64,000 nucleotides of DNA from Mycobacterium asiaticum DSM 44297. Lineage in GTDB: Bacteria > Actinomycetota > Actinomycetes > Mycobacteriales > Mycobacteriaceae. Location of the stretch: contig NZ_HG964937.1 in assembly GCF_000613245.1 (NCBI RefSeq), forward strand, positions 892,122 through 956,121, given 5' to 3'. This document shows positions 52,612 through 60,740 of this stretch, piece by piece. The first letter of the stretch is position 1. Each line of letters opens with the position of its first letter. The notes beneath the pieces were generated by a model. It was not told the DNA's origin, made no database searches, and was given only the letters and a program-made list of their open reading frames with translations. A program made the translations under genes and the position numbers.

Positions 52612-54134
52612 TTGTCGTCGGGGAGCCCAAACCAGCGCCGCAGCGCCCCGCGCAATTCCTGTTCCGCGGCGGGTGCAAATTCATCGGTCGCCCAGGCGAC
52701 ATAACCGTCGGGCCGGATCAGCATCACCGCAGCGGCGGGTTCGGCCATGCCGGCCCGCACAATCTCCACCCGATGGGACCAGCGCGCGGCCGCAACTGCG
52801 GCGTCACCCTCGCACAGGTCGAGCAACACCGGGCGCCCTTCGTGTAAGAGTTCGGCGACGCGCCGGCCACCGTCCAGCATCAGGTCAGGAACCAGCCGCC
52901 CGGCCAACGGATGGTGATCACCCACGTCGTAGCGAACGTCCGATCCCGCCAGCAGATCGGCCATGTGGCGCAACACCGTTGGCATGGCGAACAGTTCGCC
53001 CAACAGAGCACGCAGCGCGCCCACCTCCGGACCCGGCGCCATCAGCGCGGTTTGCGCCAGCGAGTGCATCATCACCCGCTGCCCAACCGGATAGCGCTCG
53101 GACTGATAGGTGTCGAGCAGCCCCGGCGGCGCCCACCCGTGAATTTCCGCCGCCAGCTTCCAGCCCAGGTTCACCGCGTCCTGCAGACCGAGATTCAGGC
53201 CGGGCCCGCCGATCGCGCTGTGCACATGGGCGGCATCGCCCAGCAGCAGGACGCGGCCGTCCCGGTAGCGCTCGGCCTGACGGGTGTTCCACCCGTTGAG
53301 CCGCCGAAGGGCATGCGGCCCATCACCTTTGGGTTCCTCGACCGGCAAATCGACACCCAGCACTCGTCGTGCGCTTTCCCGTAGTTCGGCCACCGTCATC
53401 GGGGTGTCCTCAACCGGCGGCCCCACCTCGAACGTGCCGAACAGCGGTCTACCCGGTTCGAACTCGGCGTAGATCAATCCGCCGCGATCCAGCCGGGTAT
53501 GGCCGAAACCCAGCCGGCCGAAGCCGGGGATTTCCAGACCGCCGTGCCCGTCCCGCAGCCGTTCGGGGATATGCACGTGGGCGAGTCGGGCCACGGTGGG
53601 TGAGGTGCTGCCGGGGAAGTCGATGCCCATGGCCTTGCGAACGGGACTGCGCCCGCCGTCGGCGCCGACCAGGTAATCGGCGACGATTCGGTAGTCGCGC
53701 TCGGGTGAGGAGACTTCTATCGCAACGTATTCCGGTCCCGCGTGCAAGCCGGTGAGTTCATGCCCCCAGCGCAGATCGACACCCAGGTCGTGCGCCCGCT
53801 TCTCGAGTAAGCGCACCAGCCGCGGTTGAGAAATGCGCAGCGCGTACATCGGGTTGTCGGCCAGACCGAGAAAGCTCAGCGGCATCGCCGCGAACATCCA
53901 GCCGAGTGTCGGCTGCGGCGGACTCTGCTCACCACTGAAGCTGTGGTACAGCCCTCGCTGGTCCAGCATCCGAACCACCTGTCCGACAAGGCCGTTAGCT
54001 TTGGGTTCCAGGCTGGGTCCGGGCAGTAGATCGAGCACGATAGGCCGAATCCCGGTGAGCGCGAGCTCGCAGGCCAGCATGAGCCCGTTGGGTCCGGCGC
54101 CAGAGATGACGACTGGGGCGTTCCCGTCGGTCAT
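52608..54134 (-). CDS. FAD-dependent aromatic-ring monooxygenase (class A flavoprotein, PHBH type)
   Basis: 508 residues from the ATG at 54134 (overlapping the TetR stop). Motifs: GAGPNGLMLACELAL (FAD), GADGGRSPVRKAMG and GDAAHVHSAIGGPGLNLGLQDAVNLGWKLA. C-terminal thioredoxin-like tail present, as in pentachlorophenol monooxygenase/rifampicin monooxygenase. Substrates range from phenols to polyketide antibiotics such as rifampicin. Regulation by the adjacent TetR is likely. Confidence 0.9.
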   Translation of the reverse strand: MTDGNAPVVISGAGPNGLMLACELALTGIRPIVLDLLPGPSLEPKANGLVGQVVRMLDQRGLYHSFSGEQSPPQPTLGWMFAAMPLSFLGLADNPMYALRISQPRLVRLLEKRAHDLGVDLRWGHELTGLHAGPEYVAIEVSSPERDYRIVADYLVGADGGRSPVRKAMGIDFPGSTSPTVARLAHVHIPERLRDGHGGLEIPGFGRLGFGHTRLDRGGLIYAEFEPGRPLFGTFEVGPPVEDTPMTVAELRESARRVLGVDLPVEEPKGDGPHALRRLNGWNTRQAERYRDGRVLLLGDAAHVHSAIGGPGLNLGLQDAVNLGWKLAAEIHGWAPPGLLDTYQSERYPVGQRVMMHSLAQTALMAPGPEVGALRALLGELFAMPTVLRHMADLLAGSDVRYDVGDHHPLAGRLVPDLMLDGGRRVAELLHEGRPVLLDLCEGDAAVAAARWSHRVEIVRAGMAEPAAAVMLIRPDGYVAWATDEFAPAAEQELRGALRRWFGLPDDN

Positions 54135-54766
54135 GAGCGTCGGCCGGGCTCGGGTAGACCGGCGGCGACGGCGGCCAGTCCGTCGCGGATCAGCGTGGTG
54201 ATCGCAACCGGAGGGTCGGCCGCCGCATAGGCATCGGCCGCGGCGTCGCCGACGGCACGCACGACAGCGACCACCAGCCGGGGATACATGTCGCGCCCGG
54301 GATCGGTGCCGGTGCGTTGGGCGATGGCCTCGAGCCACCCGTCGAACAGGTCCTTGGCCACCACATCACGAATTTGCGGGCTCAGCAACAACTTTCGCAC
54401 CTCGGCAAGTTCCTGGCGGCTGGGCACCCAGTTCGCCTCACCGTCGAAGTCGGCGAAATCCTCTTCCAACGGCTTCAGTACGGCGATCGTGATCGCGGTC
54501 CACAACGGTTCGTCGGCGGGCCGGCGCCGCAGTTCGGCCACGCTGCGCCGCATCCGTTCGGTTTGCCGGTAGGCCAGCGCCTCGTATTTGCCGGTGAAGT
54601 AGTTGGTAAAGGTGCGCAGGGACACCCCGGCGAGGTTGGCGATGTCCTCTCGGGTGATGTTCTCCAGACCGTGGTCGAACGCCAACCGCAACGCCGCGTC
54701 ACTGAGGGCGCGTCGGGTGTCGGCTTTCTTGCGTTCGCGCAGACCCGGACTGGTCACGTGAACCAC
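54131..54766 (-). CDS. TetR family transcriptional regulator
   Basis: 211 residues from a GTG at 54766; a second GTG at 54757 is possible. The HTH is ITREDIANLAGVSLRTFTNYFTGKYEALAYRQ (about 37-68). The C-terminal domain (MftR/TetR_C type) is followed directly by the monooxygenase gene with an ATGA overlap. A TTGCC/GGCAA repeat lies 14 bp upstream. Confidence 0.9.
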   Translation of the reverse strand: MVHVTSPGLRERKKADTRRALSDAALRLAFDHGLENITREDIANLAGVSLRTFTNYFTGKYEALAYRQTERMRRSVAELRRRPADEPLWTAITIAVLKPLEEDFADFDGEANWVPSRQELAEVRKLLLSPQIRDVVAKDLFDGWLEAIAQRTGTDPGRDMYPRLVVAVVRAVGDAAADAYAAADPPVAITTLIRDGLAAVAAGLPEPGRRS

Positions 54767-54779
54767 CGTAGCGCGAAAG

Positions 54780-54794
54780 TTGCCTACTGGGCAA
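54780..54794. promoter_or_regulatory. candidate TetR operator
   Basis: TTGCC (54780-54784) and GGCAA (54790-54794) form an inverted repeat with a 5-base spacer just upstream of the TetR start. Confidence 0.5.
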
Positions 54795-54811
54795 AATTAC
54801 CCGGCAGGCAG

Positions 54812-56404
54812 CTATCCAGCGTCGGCCGCACCCTGCAACCGCACCTCTTCCAGATCCAAGTTCTCTTGCAACTCGCGCAGCACGATGTCGTCGATGTGGC
54901 GTTGGTCGCGCAGTTCGGTGATGGCTGCGCGTTTGCGGTCTAGGACTCGCAACCGAATCTCCCGGATCAGGTCGACCTTTTCGGTCAGATGGTTGTTCGG
55001 GGAATCGTCGGCACCGGCTTCGACCAGCATCGCGTGCTCCTCGTACTCCTTTTGCAGCCGGGCCAGGATCTTGGGCCCCGCACCGAGTTCCGCCGCGACT
55101 TCGGGCAGGGCCGCCAAGGCCGCTTCGGCACCGCGCGTGCGGGCCAGCTGTACTTCCTCGGCGCGCGCGACGTCCTCTGGCAAGCGGGCCCACCGCACGA
55201 CGGCCGGCAGCGTGCTGCCCTGTACCAGGACGGTCACCAGGATTACGACCGAGACCACGAAGATGATCAGGCTGCGGTCGGGGAACGGGGCGCCGGTGTG
55301 TGTTTCCAGCGGTATGGCCAGCGCCGCCGCCAGCGACACCGCTCCACGAAAACCGGCCCAGCTGGTGACGCAGCGCTGACGGAAATCCACGTGAGTGGGC
55401 GGGTGCCGCAGACTCTTGTCGATGGCGCGACCCAGCACGGTGGTGAATTCGACCCACGCAAACCGGGTGAAGATCACCACGCCCGTGACAGCCAGGGCCA
55501 AATAGACCGCGTGCTTGATGCCGCCGTGCACGCCGATGATGCCGCGGATGTCGGCCGGGATGTTGACGCCGACGAACACCCACAGCGAGCCGTTGAGCAG
55601 AAACGTCGTGATGTCCCAGAACGCGAAGGACTGCAACCGGGACCTGGCGCGAATCACCCGTGGGCTGACATAGGTGATCACGAGCGCCGAGATAAGCACC
55701 GCCACCACACCGCTGGCGTGGAACTCCTCGGCGAGCAGGAACGCCGCGAATGGGGTCAACAGGCTCAGAGCGCCTTCCTCGAGTGGCGCGTCGATGCGCC
55801 GCCGCAACAGGGTGACCAGCCCGCCGACGATAAGCCCGGCCGCGATCCCGCCCAAGTAGGAATAGATGAACCGGCCGGTCAGGGCGAGCGGTCCGACCGC
55901 GCTGCCGCCGACGGCGACGGAGACGGTCACGCCGAACAGCACCAGCGCGGTGCCGTCGTTGATGAGGCTCTCTCCGCGCAGCACGGTCAGCGCGCGTCGC
56001 GGCAGCTTCTTGGCGAGGCCGGCGACGGCGGCGGCGTCGGTCGGGGAGAGCACGGCACCCAAGACCGCGGCCGCGTGGGACTCCATGCCCATCGCGCGCG
56101 CCGTCCACGACACCGCGACCGCAGTGGCGATCACCAGGCCGACGCTGGTCATCACGATCACCCGGATGTTGGCTTTGATCTCGCGGAAGCTGGTGTTAAG
56201 GCTCTCCCAGTACAGGATTGCGGGCAGGAACAGCAACAACACCAGTTCGCCCTGGATGTGGATGTTGCCGAAACGCGGGATCAGGCCGAGCAGCGCACCG
56301 AGGAAGATCAGCAGGACGGGGGGACCGACGCGGTACTTCTGGCCCAGGATGGTCCCCAGGACCACCGTGGTAACCAGCGCAACAATGACGATGAGCGCAA
56401 ACAC
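54812..56404 (-). CDS. yjcE: Na+/H+ antiporter (CPA1 family, YjcE/NhaP type)
   Basis: 530 residues with about ten to twelve membrane helices in the first 400. The ion-binding core is ESLINDGTALVLFG after LSPTDAAAVAGL, as in CPA1 exchangers. FRGAVSLAAALAIPL is the other conserved stretch. The last 130 residues form a charged, helical cytoplasmic tail. It exchanges Na+ (or K+) for H+ across the plasma membrane. The content matches M. tuberculosis Rv2287. Confidence 0.9.
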   Translation of the reverse strand: MFALIVIVALVTTVVLGTILGQKYRVGPPVLLIFLGALLGLIPRFGNIHIQGELVLLLFLPAILYWESLNTSFREIKANIRVIVMTSVGLVIATAVAVSWTARAMGMESHAAAVLGAVLSPTDAAAVAGLAKKLPRRALTVLRGESLINDGTALVLFGVTVSVAVGGSAVGPLALTGRFIYSYLGGIAAGLIVGGLVTLLRRRIDAPLEEGALSLLTPFAAFLLAEEFHASGVVAVLISALVITYVSPRVIRARSRLQSFAFWDITTFLLNGSLWVFVGVNIPADIRGIIGVHGGIKHAVYLALAVTGVVIFTRFAWVEFTTVLGRAIDKSLRHPPTHVDFRQRCVTSWAGFRGAVSLAAALAIPLETHTGAPFPDRSLIIFVVSVVILVTVLVQGSTLPAVVRWARLPEDVARAEEVQLARTRGAEAALAALPEVAAELGAGPKILARLQKEYEEHAMLVEAGADDSPNNHLTEKVDLIREIRLRVLDRKRAAITELRDQRHIDDIVLRELQENLDLEEVRLQGAADAG

Positions 56405-56438
56405 TTGCCCATCTTTGCCTATCGGTCAGGTGGTGTCG

Positions 56439-57551
56439 CTACGAGCAGTCGCAGCAGTCACCGCAGTCGCAACAGCAGCCGTCGCCTTCGCAGCAGGTGT
56501 CGCAGCAGCACTCACACTCGCAGTCGCAGCAGCAGGCGTCGGTACAGGTGTTCCAGCAGCCTTCCTTCTTCTTGGGCTGCACCTCGGGCGGAATTTCACC
56601 AGGCGCGCCAGGGAAGTTGCCGAACGCCTGGTCGCCGAAATTGATGCCGTCCTGCTGGCCGTGCGGAGTTCCGGAACCGGGGTAGTTGGCCCGTGAAGCG
56701 GAGCCGCCGAAGGTACGGGATACCGCGCGATGCAGCTCCTTGGTCAACAGCCGCCGGGGCAGCCGTCCGTCGGTGAAGTCCACGTCGTTGAGGGCCAGCT
56801 CGATACCCAGCACCGCGTCATCGCACAGCGCGCGAACCTGGGCGACGGGCGTTTCGGTGGCGGCTAACGGATTCCACTTTCCGTGCGCCAGGTCGTGGTG
56901 ATAGTCCTCGACCGCGTCCAGCAGGTGGGCGACCCGCCCGAACAGCTGGCCGATCTCGGCGAGCGGCGCCGCATTGGCCGGGCGACCGGCCAGCACCGCG
57001 GTGTGGGCGAACGCCGCGGCCACCGCCGTCTCGGTCGGTTCGGTCACCTCGAGCAGCGAGCTGCCGGGCCCCGCCGTGGCTTCCAATGCGGTCTGGCGGT
57101 CCATCGCCGCGATCAGCACGCCGGCGTCGAAACCCAACGCGTAGCCGGTGTCGGTGCCTCGGCGCACCCAGCGTTCGGCGATGCGGCGGGCCGCGGGCCG
57201 TACCGCGGCCACCCCCGCCAGACCGTCTTGGTCGTCCACGTGGTCACGAACCTTGGCGGCGGCGAGTGCCAGTGACACGACGGCGGCCAGGCGGACGCAT
57301 TCGCCGGTTGCCACGTCCGCGCGCTTCATGCCGCGCAGTGGGCACGGACCGGCGGTGCGGCGGGTCGGTTGGCGGTCTGATTGCGCTTCGACCAGAAGCG
57401 AGACGATCAAGCCGTCATAATTGGTCGCGATCCGGGCGGCCTGCCCGTAGTCGTCCCGCAGCGCCAGGCACAGGCCGCACAACTGAGCTCGCCAGGCCGC
57501 GGTGAGTTCGCCGCCGAGCCGATGCCGGCACGGCCGAATGATGCCAAACAC
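56439..57551 (-). CDS. DUF5685 family protein with a cysteine-rich C-terminus
   Basis: 370 residues. The N-terminus MFGIIRPCRHRLGG and LCGLCLALRDDYGQAAR carry conserved cysteines and begin DUF5685, a family of actinobacterial proteins of unknown role (M. tuberculosis Rv2286c is a member, from memory). The last 44 residues hold 19 cysteines in CC and CxC groups with acidic residues, a metallothionein-like tail. The central region is helical. It may bind a metal or an Fe-S cluster; no enzyme activity assigned. Confidence 0.8.
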   Translation of the reverse strand: MFGIIRPCRHRLGGELTAAWRAQLCGLCLALRDDYGQAARIATNYDGLIVSLLVEAQSDRQPTRRTAGPCPLRGMKRADVATGECVRLAAVVSLALAAAKVRDHVDDQDGLAGVAAVRPAARRIAERWVRRGTDTGYALGFDAGVLIAAMDRQTALEATAGPGSSLLEVTEPTETAVAAAFAHTAVLAGRPANAAPLAEIGQLFGRVAHLLDAVEDYHHDLAHGKWNPLAATETPVAQVRALCDDAVLGIELALNDVDFTDGRLPRRLLTKELHRAVSRTFGGSASRANYPGSGTPHGQQDGINFGDQAFGNFPGAPGEIPPEVQPKKKEGCWNTCTDACCCDCECECCCDTCCEGDGCCCDCGDCCDCS

Positions 57552-57779
57552 GCATTGAAGCTACCGGACGGTTTGCTGCAGTGCGCCGAAATCGGACTTC
57601 GGGTGTGGCGCGGTGTGTTGGCCGGTGGTGAAAGCTGATGTGCCGATAGAGCTTTGGACGTGCGTAGCATGCTGAGCTCCGGCCCCTGGATGCGCTCGCA
57701 GAGCCGGCCGCACGCAGTCCATTTGCATTGCGCTGCCGAAGGTCTCGGCGGACGGCGGCCAGGGGGCTATGGTGCTGGG

Positions 57780-58199
57780 ATGAAGGTCAGGTTGCTGACG
57801 TCAATGGCAGCGTTGCTGCTGCTGGCGGGGTGCACGGGCGGGAACGAGACGGCGACCAAGAGCGTCGATGTCCCGATCGACGACGTGTTGAACCAGAGCG
57901 CCATCAGCCGCGACGTCACGTTGGCGGTCGGGGAGACGCTGAAGGTCTCGTTGGGGGCCAATCACAGCACGCCGTACCGCTGGACACCCGATCCGAAGAT
58001 CGCTGACACCGCCGTTCTGAAGCAGACCGGCCACGAGTACATCCACGCGGACACCGACCGGGTTGGTGCCCCAGGTACCGAGGTCTGGATGTTCAGCTCA
58101 CTGCGCCCCGGCAAGACGACCATCGTCGCCAGCTACGGCAGCATCGTGGGTGACGCCGCCCCGACGTGCGTCTTCACCGCCAATGTGACGGTGCAATAG
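57780..58199 (+). CDS. lipoprotein with chagasin-type (I42) protease inhibitor domain
   Basis: 139 residues from the ATG at 57780. The signal ends at the lipobox LLAGC (Cys18). The mature part has the three inhibitor loops: GANHSTPYRW (like NPTTGY.W), VGAPGTEVWMF (like GxGG) and SLRPGKTTIVASY (RPG in place of RPW). It may inhibit papain-like cysteine proteases at the cell surface, for example host cathepsins, or an own protease. The 228 bp before it, back to the DUF5685 gene, hold no clear feature. Confidence 0.82.
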   Translation: MKVRLLTSMAALLLLAGCTGGNETATKSVDVPIDDVLNQSAISRDVTLAVGETLKVSLGANHSTPYRWTPDPKIADTAVLKQTGHEYIHADTDRVGAPGTEVWMFSSLRPGKTTIVASYGSIVGDAAPTCVFTANVTVQ

Positions 58200-58236
58200 A
58201 TTCCAGCGCAACAGCTTTGCGACTTAGGAGGAAGGG

Positions 58237-58941
58237 ATGGCAGTGCCAGTCGAGACTGTGGTGGAGTTCCACTTCGATCCGATGTGCCCGTTCGCCTATC
58301 AAACCTCGGTATGGATGCGCGCGGTCCGCGAGCAGGTGGACCTCACCGTCAACTGGCGGTTCTTCAGCCTGGAAGAGGTCAACAGGGTCGAAGGTAAGAA
58401 GCATCCGTGGGAGCGCGACTGGTCCTATGGGTGGTCGTTGATGCGGATCGGCGCGCTGCTGCGCCGAACGGATATGGCGTTGCTCGACCAGTGGTATGCC
58501 GTGATCGGACGCGAACTGCACGACCGCGGGGGCAAACCGCACGATCCCGAAGTCGCCCGCCGGTTGCTCGGGGAAATCGGTGCCGCCCCGGCGACTTTTG
58601 ATGCGGCACTTGACGATCCGACCACCCACGACGAGGTGCGTGCCGAGCATCAGCGGGTGGTCGACGCGGGCGGCTTCGGGGTCCCGACGCTATTCGTCAA
58701 CGGGCAGTGCTTGTTCGGTCCGGTGCTGGTGAATCCCCCGACAGGCGCGGACGCGGTCAAACTGTGGCAAGTCGTGACCGGCATGGCCGAGTTTCCGCAT
58801 GTATATGAACTGCAGCGGCCGAAGTCGGCGGCGGACGCCGAACTGATCGGCCGCAGCCTGCGGCCCTATCTCGACGGCCGGGACTGGGTCAGCATCAATC
58901 GCGGCGAGGTCGTCGACGTCGATCGGCTCGCCGGCCGCTAG
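58237..58941 (+). CDS. DsbA-family thioredoxin-like protein with single active-site Cys
   Basis: 234 residues with the DsbA insertion fold. The active site is DPMCPFAY: CPxx with only one Cys, no CxxC. The cis-Pro loop is GVPTLFVNG. Such proteins include 2-hydroxychromene-2-carboxylate isomerase/GST-kappa-like and mycothiol-linked enzymes. It is in the cytoplasm (no signal). It is convergent with the ACAD-like gene. Confidence 0.85.
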   Translation: MAVPVETVVEFHFDPMCPFAYQTSVWMRAVREQVDLTVNWRFFSLEEVNRVEGKKHPWERDWSYGWSLMRIGALLRRTDMALLDQWYAVIGRELHDRGGKPHDPEVARRLLGEIGAAPATFDAALDDPTTHDEVRAEHQRVVDAGGFGVPTLFVNGQCLFGPVLVNPPTGADAVKLWQVVTGMAEFPHVYELQRPKSAADAELIGRSLRPYLDGRDWVSINRGEVVDVDRLAGR

Positions 58942-60094
58942 ACCATCGCGAACGGTGAGACCTTCGCCCCAATTGCCAACGCGCCGGCCAGTTCTCGGCT
59001 GGTGTCGTAGTCGAAGATGACGTGTCCGCTCAGCACGTCGATGTCTCGCTTAGCCCGCTGCAGGGGGTTGTCCAGGAAGTGTGCGCTGGCCCCGGAGGCC
59101 TCGAGCAGGTTGCCGATCACGCTGCGAGATTCCTTGACGATGTGCGCCGCGGCAAGGCGGGCGTCGGCGCGCACGGCGCGCGGCACCCGATCTCCGGCCG
59201 CGAGGATCGCCTCGATGCGCTCGATGTTGTCGTCCAGTAATCCCGGCAAGGCACCCAAGCGGACGCGTGCTTCGCCCAGGCGTGCCTGAGCTATCGGTTT
59301 GTCTTTCTGACGGCTGCCCTCGTAGGCGATGACACGCTCGCAGAGGCGTTCGGTGAACAGTTCGAGCACGCGCTCGGCCGTTCCCAATGCCGGCATGGCG
59401 GCCAGAAGCGACAGTGCGGGCACCATCGGCCAGCGGTACAGATCGGCGTCGTGCAGGTCCGCCCCCGGTGTGGTGCCGGCGTAGATGTCGGTGACTTTGA
59501 CCAGCCGGTGCGCCGGCACGAACACGTCGCTCACGACGACGTCGTTGGAGCCGGTGGCGCGCATGCCGTCGGTCTGCCAGACGTCGACCACCGTGAAGTC
59601 GGTGGCGGGCAGCAGCGCGAGCGCGGGGTAGATCCCGTCGTCGGGGCCGCAGAGTGCGCCGACGACGGTCCAGTTGCCCTCCATCACGCCAGTGGCCCAG
59701 GACCAGCGCCCGGTGAGTCGGACGCCACCGTCGACGGGGGTGCCGCGCCCGGTGGGGCCAGCGGCGACGATGCCAGGAATGGCTTGCTTGCGAAGCCCTC
59801 CTCTTGGGCTTCCCGGTCGAACAGCGCCAGCATCCAGTTGTGCAGGGCGAAGAAGCCGGCGGTCCAAGCCGTCGAGGCACAGCCGTGCGCCAGACGCCGG
59901 ACGGGTGCCAGGAGGGACCGAAATTCGGCCTGCCGGCCGCCGTAGCGGGCCGGCTTCAGCAGATTGAAAAGCCCGGACTCATCCAGTTCGGCCATGGTTT
60001 CGGCCGGTAGCCGCCGTAGCTCCTCGGCTCGTCGGGCGCGTTGCCGCAGCCGCTCGACGAGGGCATCGGGCACAACGGCTGTGGCTACGGTCAT
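58938..60094 (-). pseudogene. HsaA-like acyl-CoA dehydrogenase-fold oxidoreductase, one frameshift
   Basis: Corrected for one missing base near 59785-59800, it gives a 385-residue protein of the same family as those at 14896 and 32804. Frame one holds MTVATAVVPDALVERL to LFDREAQEEGFASK; frame two continues with IPGIVAAGPTGRG, LTGRWSWATGV, DGMRATGSNDVVVSDVFVPAHR and LQRAKRDIDVLSGH. The ATG at 60094 follows the TetR gene on the same strand, with a palindromic site between. Probably a flavin-dependent hydroxylase or dehydrogenase. Confidence 0.83.
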
Positions 60095-60100
60095 TTAGGC

Positions 60101-60120
60101 ACCATACCGTTTAGTATGGT
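60101..60120. promoter_or_regulatory. candidate TetR operator
   Basis: ACCATACCGTTTAGTATGGT: 7-bp exact arms around a 6-base spacer, overlapping the last base of the TetR gene and 6 bp upstream of the oxidoreductase ATG. Confidence 0.65.
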
Positions 60121-60668
60121 CAGGGTCGCAGCAGGAAGTCCAGGAACCTTTCGCGTTGCAGCGCTTCCTTCTTGGGTGCGGGGCCAGACAGATGCAGCAG
60201 CCCGACGCCAGCTGCAAAGGTGGCCTGAGCGCGCAACTCGGCGTCCTCGGATTCGAAACCGAAGTCCGAGAACGCTTGTCGGACTGCTTTGAGGAGCCGG
60301 CGGTCGGCCGCCCGAACGGCGGCGGCAACTGTTTCGTCGGAGCGGGCCCACTCCCGCATGGCGCGCTCCAGTGACCACTGTCGAGGCCGTACCAGCGAGG
60401 CCATCATGCGCGACAGCCGCTCCCTGGGCTCGACATCGCGCATCTGCTCGATCTCGCTGCGGTCTTCGTCCTTTAGCTGCGCCCAGGACTCGATCAGCGC
60501 ACGGCGGTAGGCTGCCATGTCGGCGAAATGCCAGTAGAAGCTGCCTTTCGTCACATTGAGTCGACCGCACAACCGATCGAGCTTGAGCGCGTTGAGTCCC
60601 TCCTCGGCCACGATCGCGTAGCCGGCTTGCAGCCAATCGTTCACCGACAGGCGGCTGTTGGTCGCCAT
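60120..60668 (-). CDS. TetR family transcriptional regulator
   Basis: 182 residues. The HTH is residues about 25-50: LDRLCGRLNVTKGSFYWHFADMAAYRRALIESW. It is followed by the HsaA-like gene, separated by a 20-bp palindrome. Probably it represses that gene, by an operator inside the cluster rather than upstream of itself. Confidence 0.9.
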   Translation of the reverse strand: MATNSRLSVNDWLQAGYAIVAEEGLNALKLDRLCGRLNVTKGSFYWHFADMAAYRRALIESWAQLKDEDRSEIEQMRDVEPRERLSRMMASLVRPRQWSLERAMREWARSDETVAAAVRAADRRLLKAVRQAFSDFGFESEDAELRAQATFAAGVGLLHLSGPAPKKEALQRERFLDFLLRP

Positions 60669-60740
60669 GGAGCGCAGCTTACGGGTTACATGGCTACGTA
60701 GACGGGAAACCCTGGGGTGACCATCGAGAAAGGATCATGC

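Noticed and set aside
54989..56644. 551-residue plus-strand open frame
   Set aside because: Antisense to the antiporter and DUF5685 genes; typical Gln/Asp/His/Arg-rich shadow.
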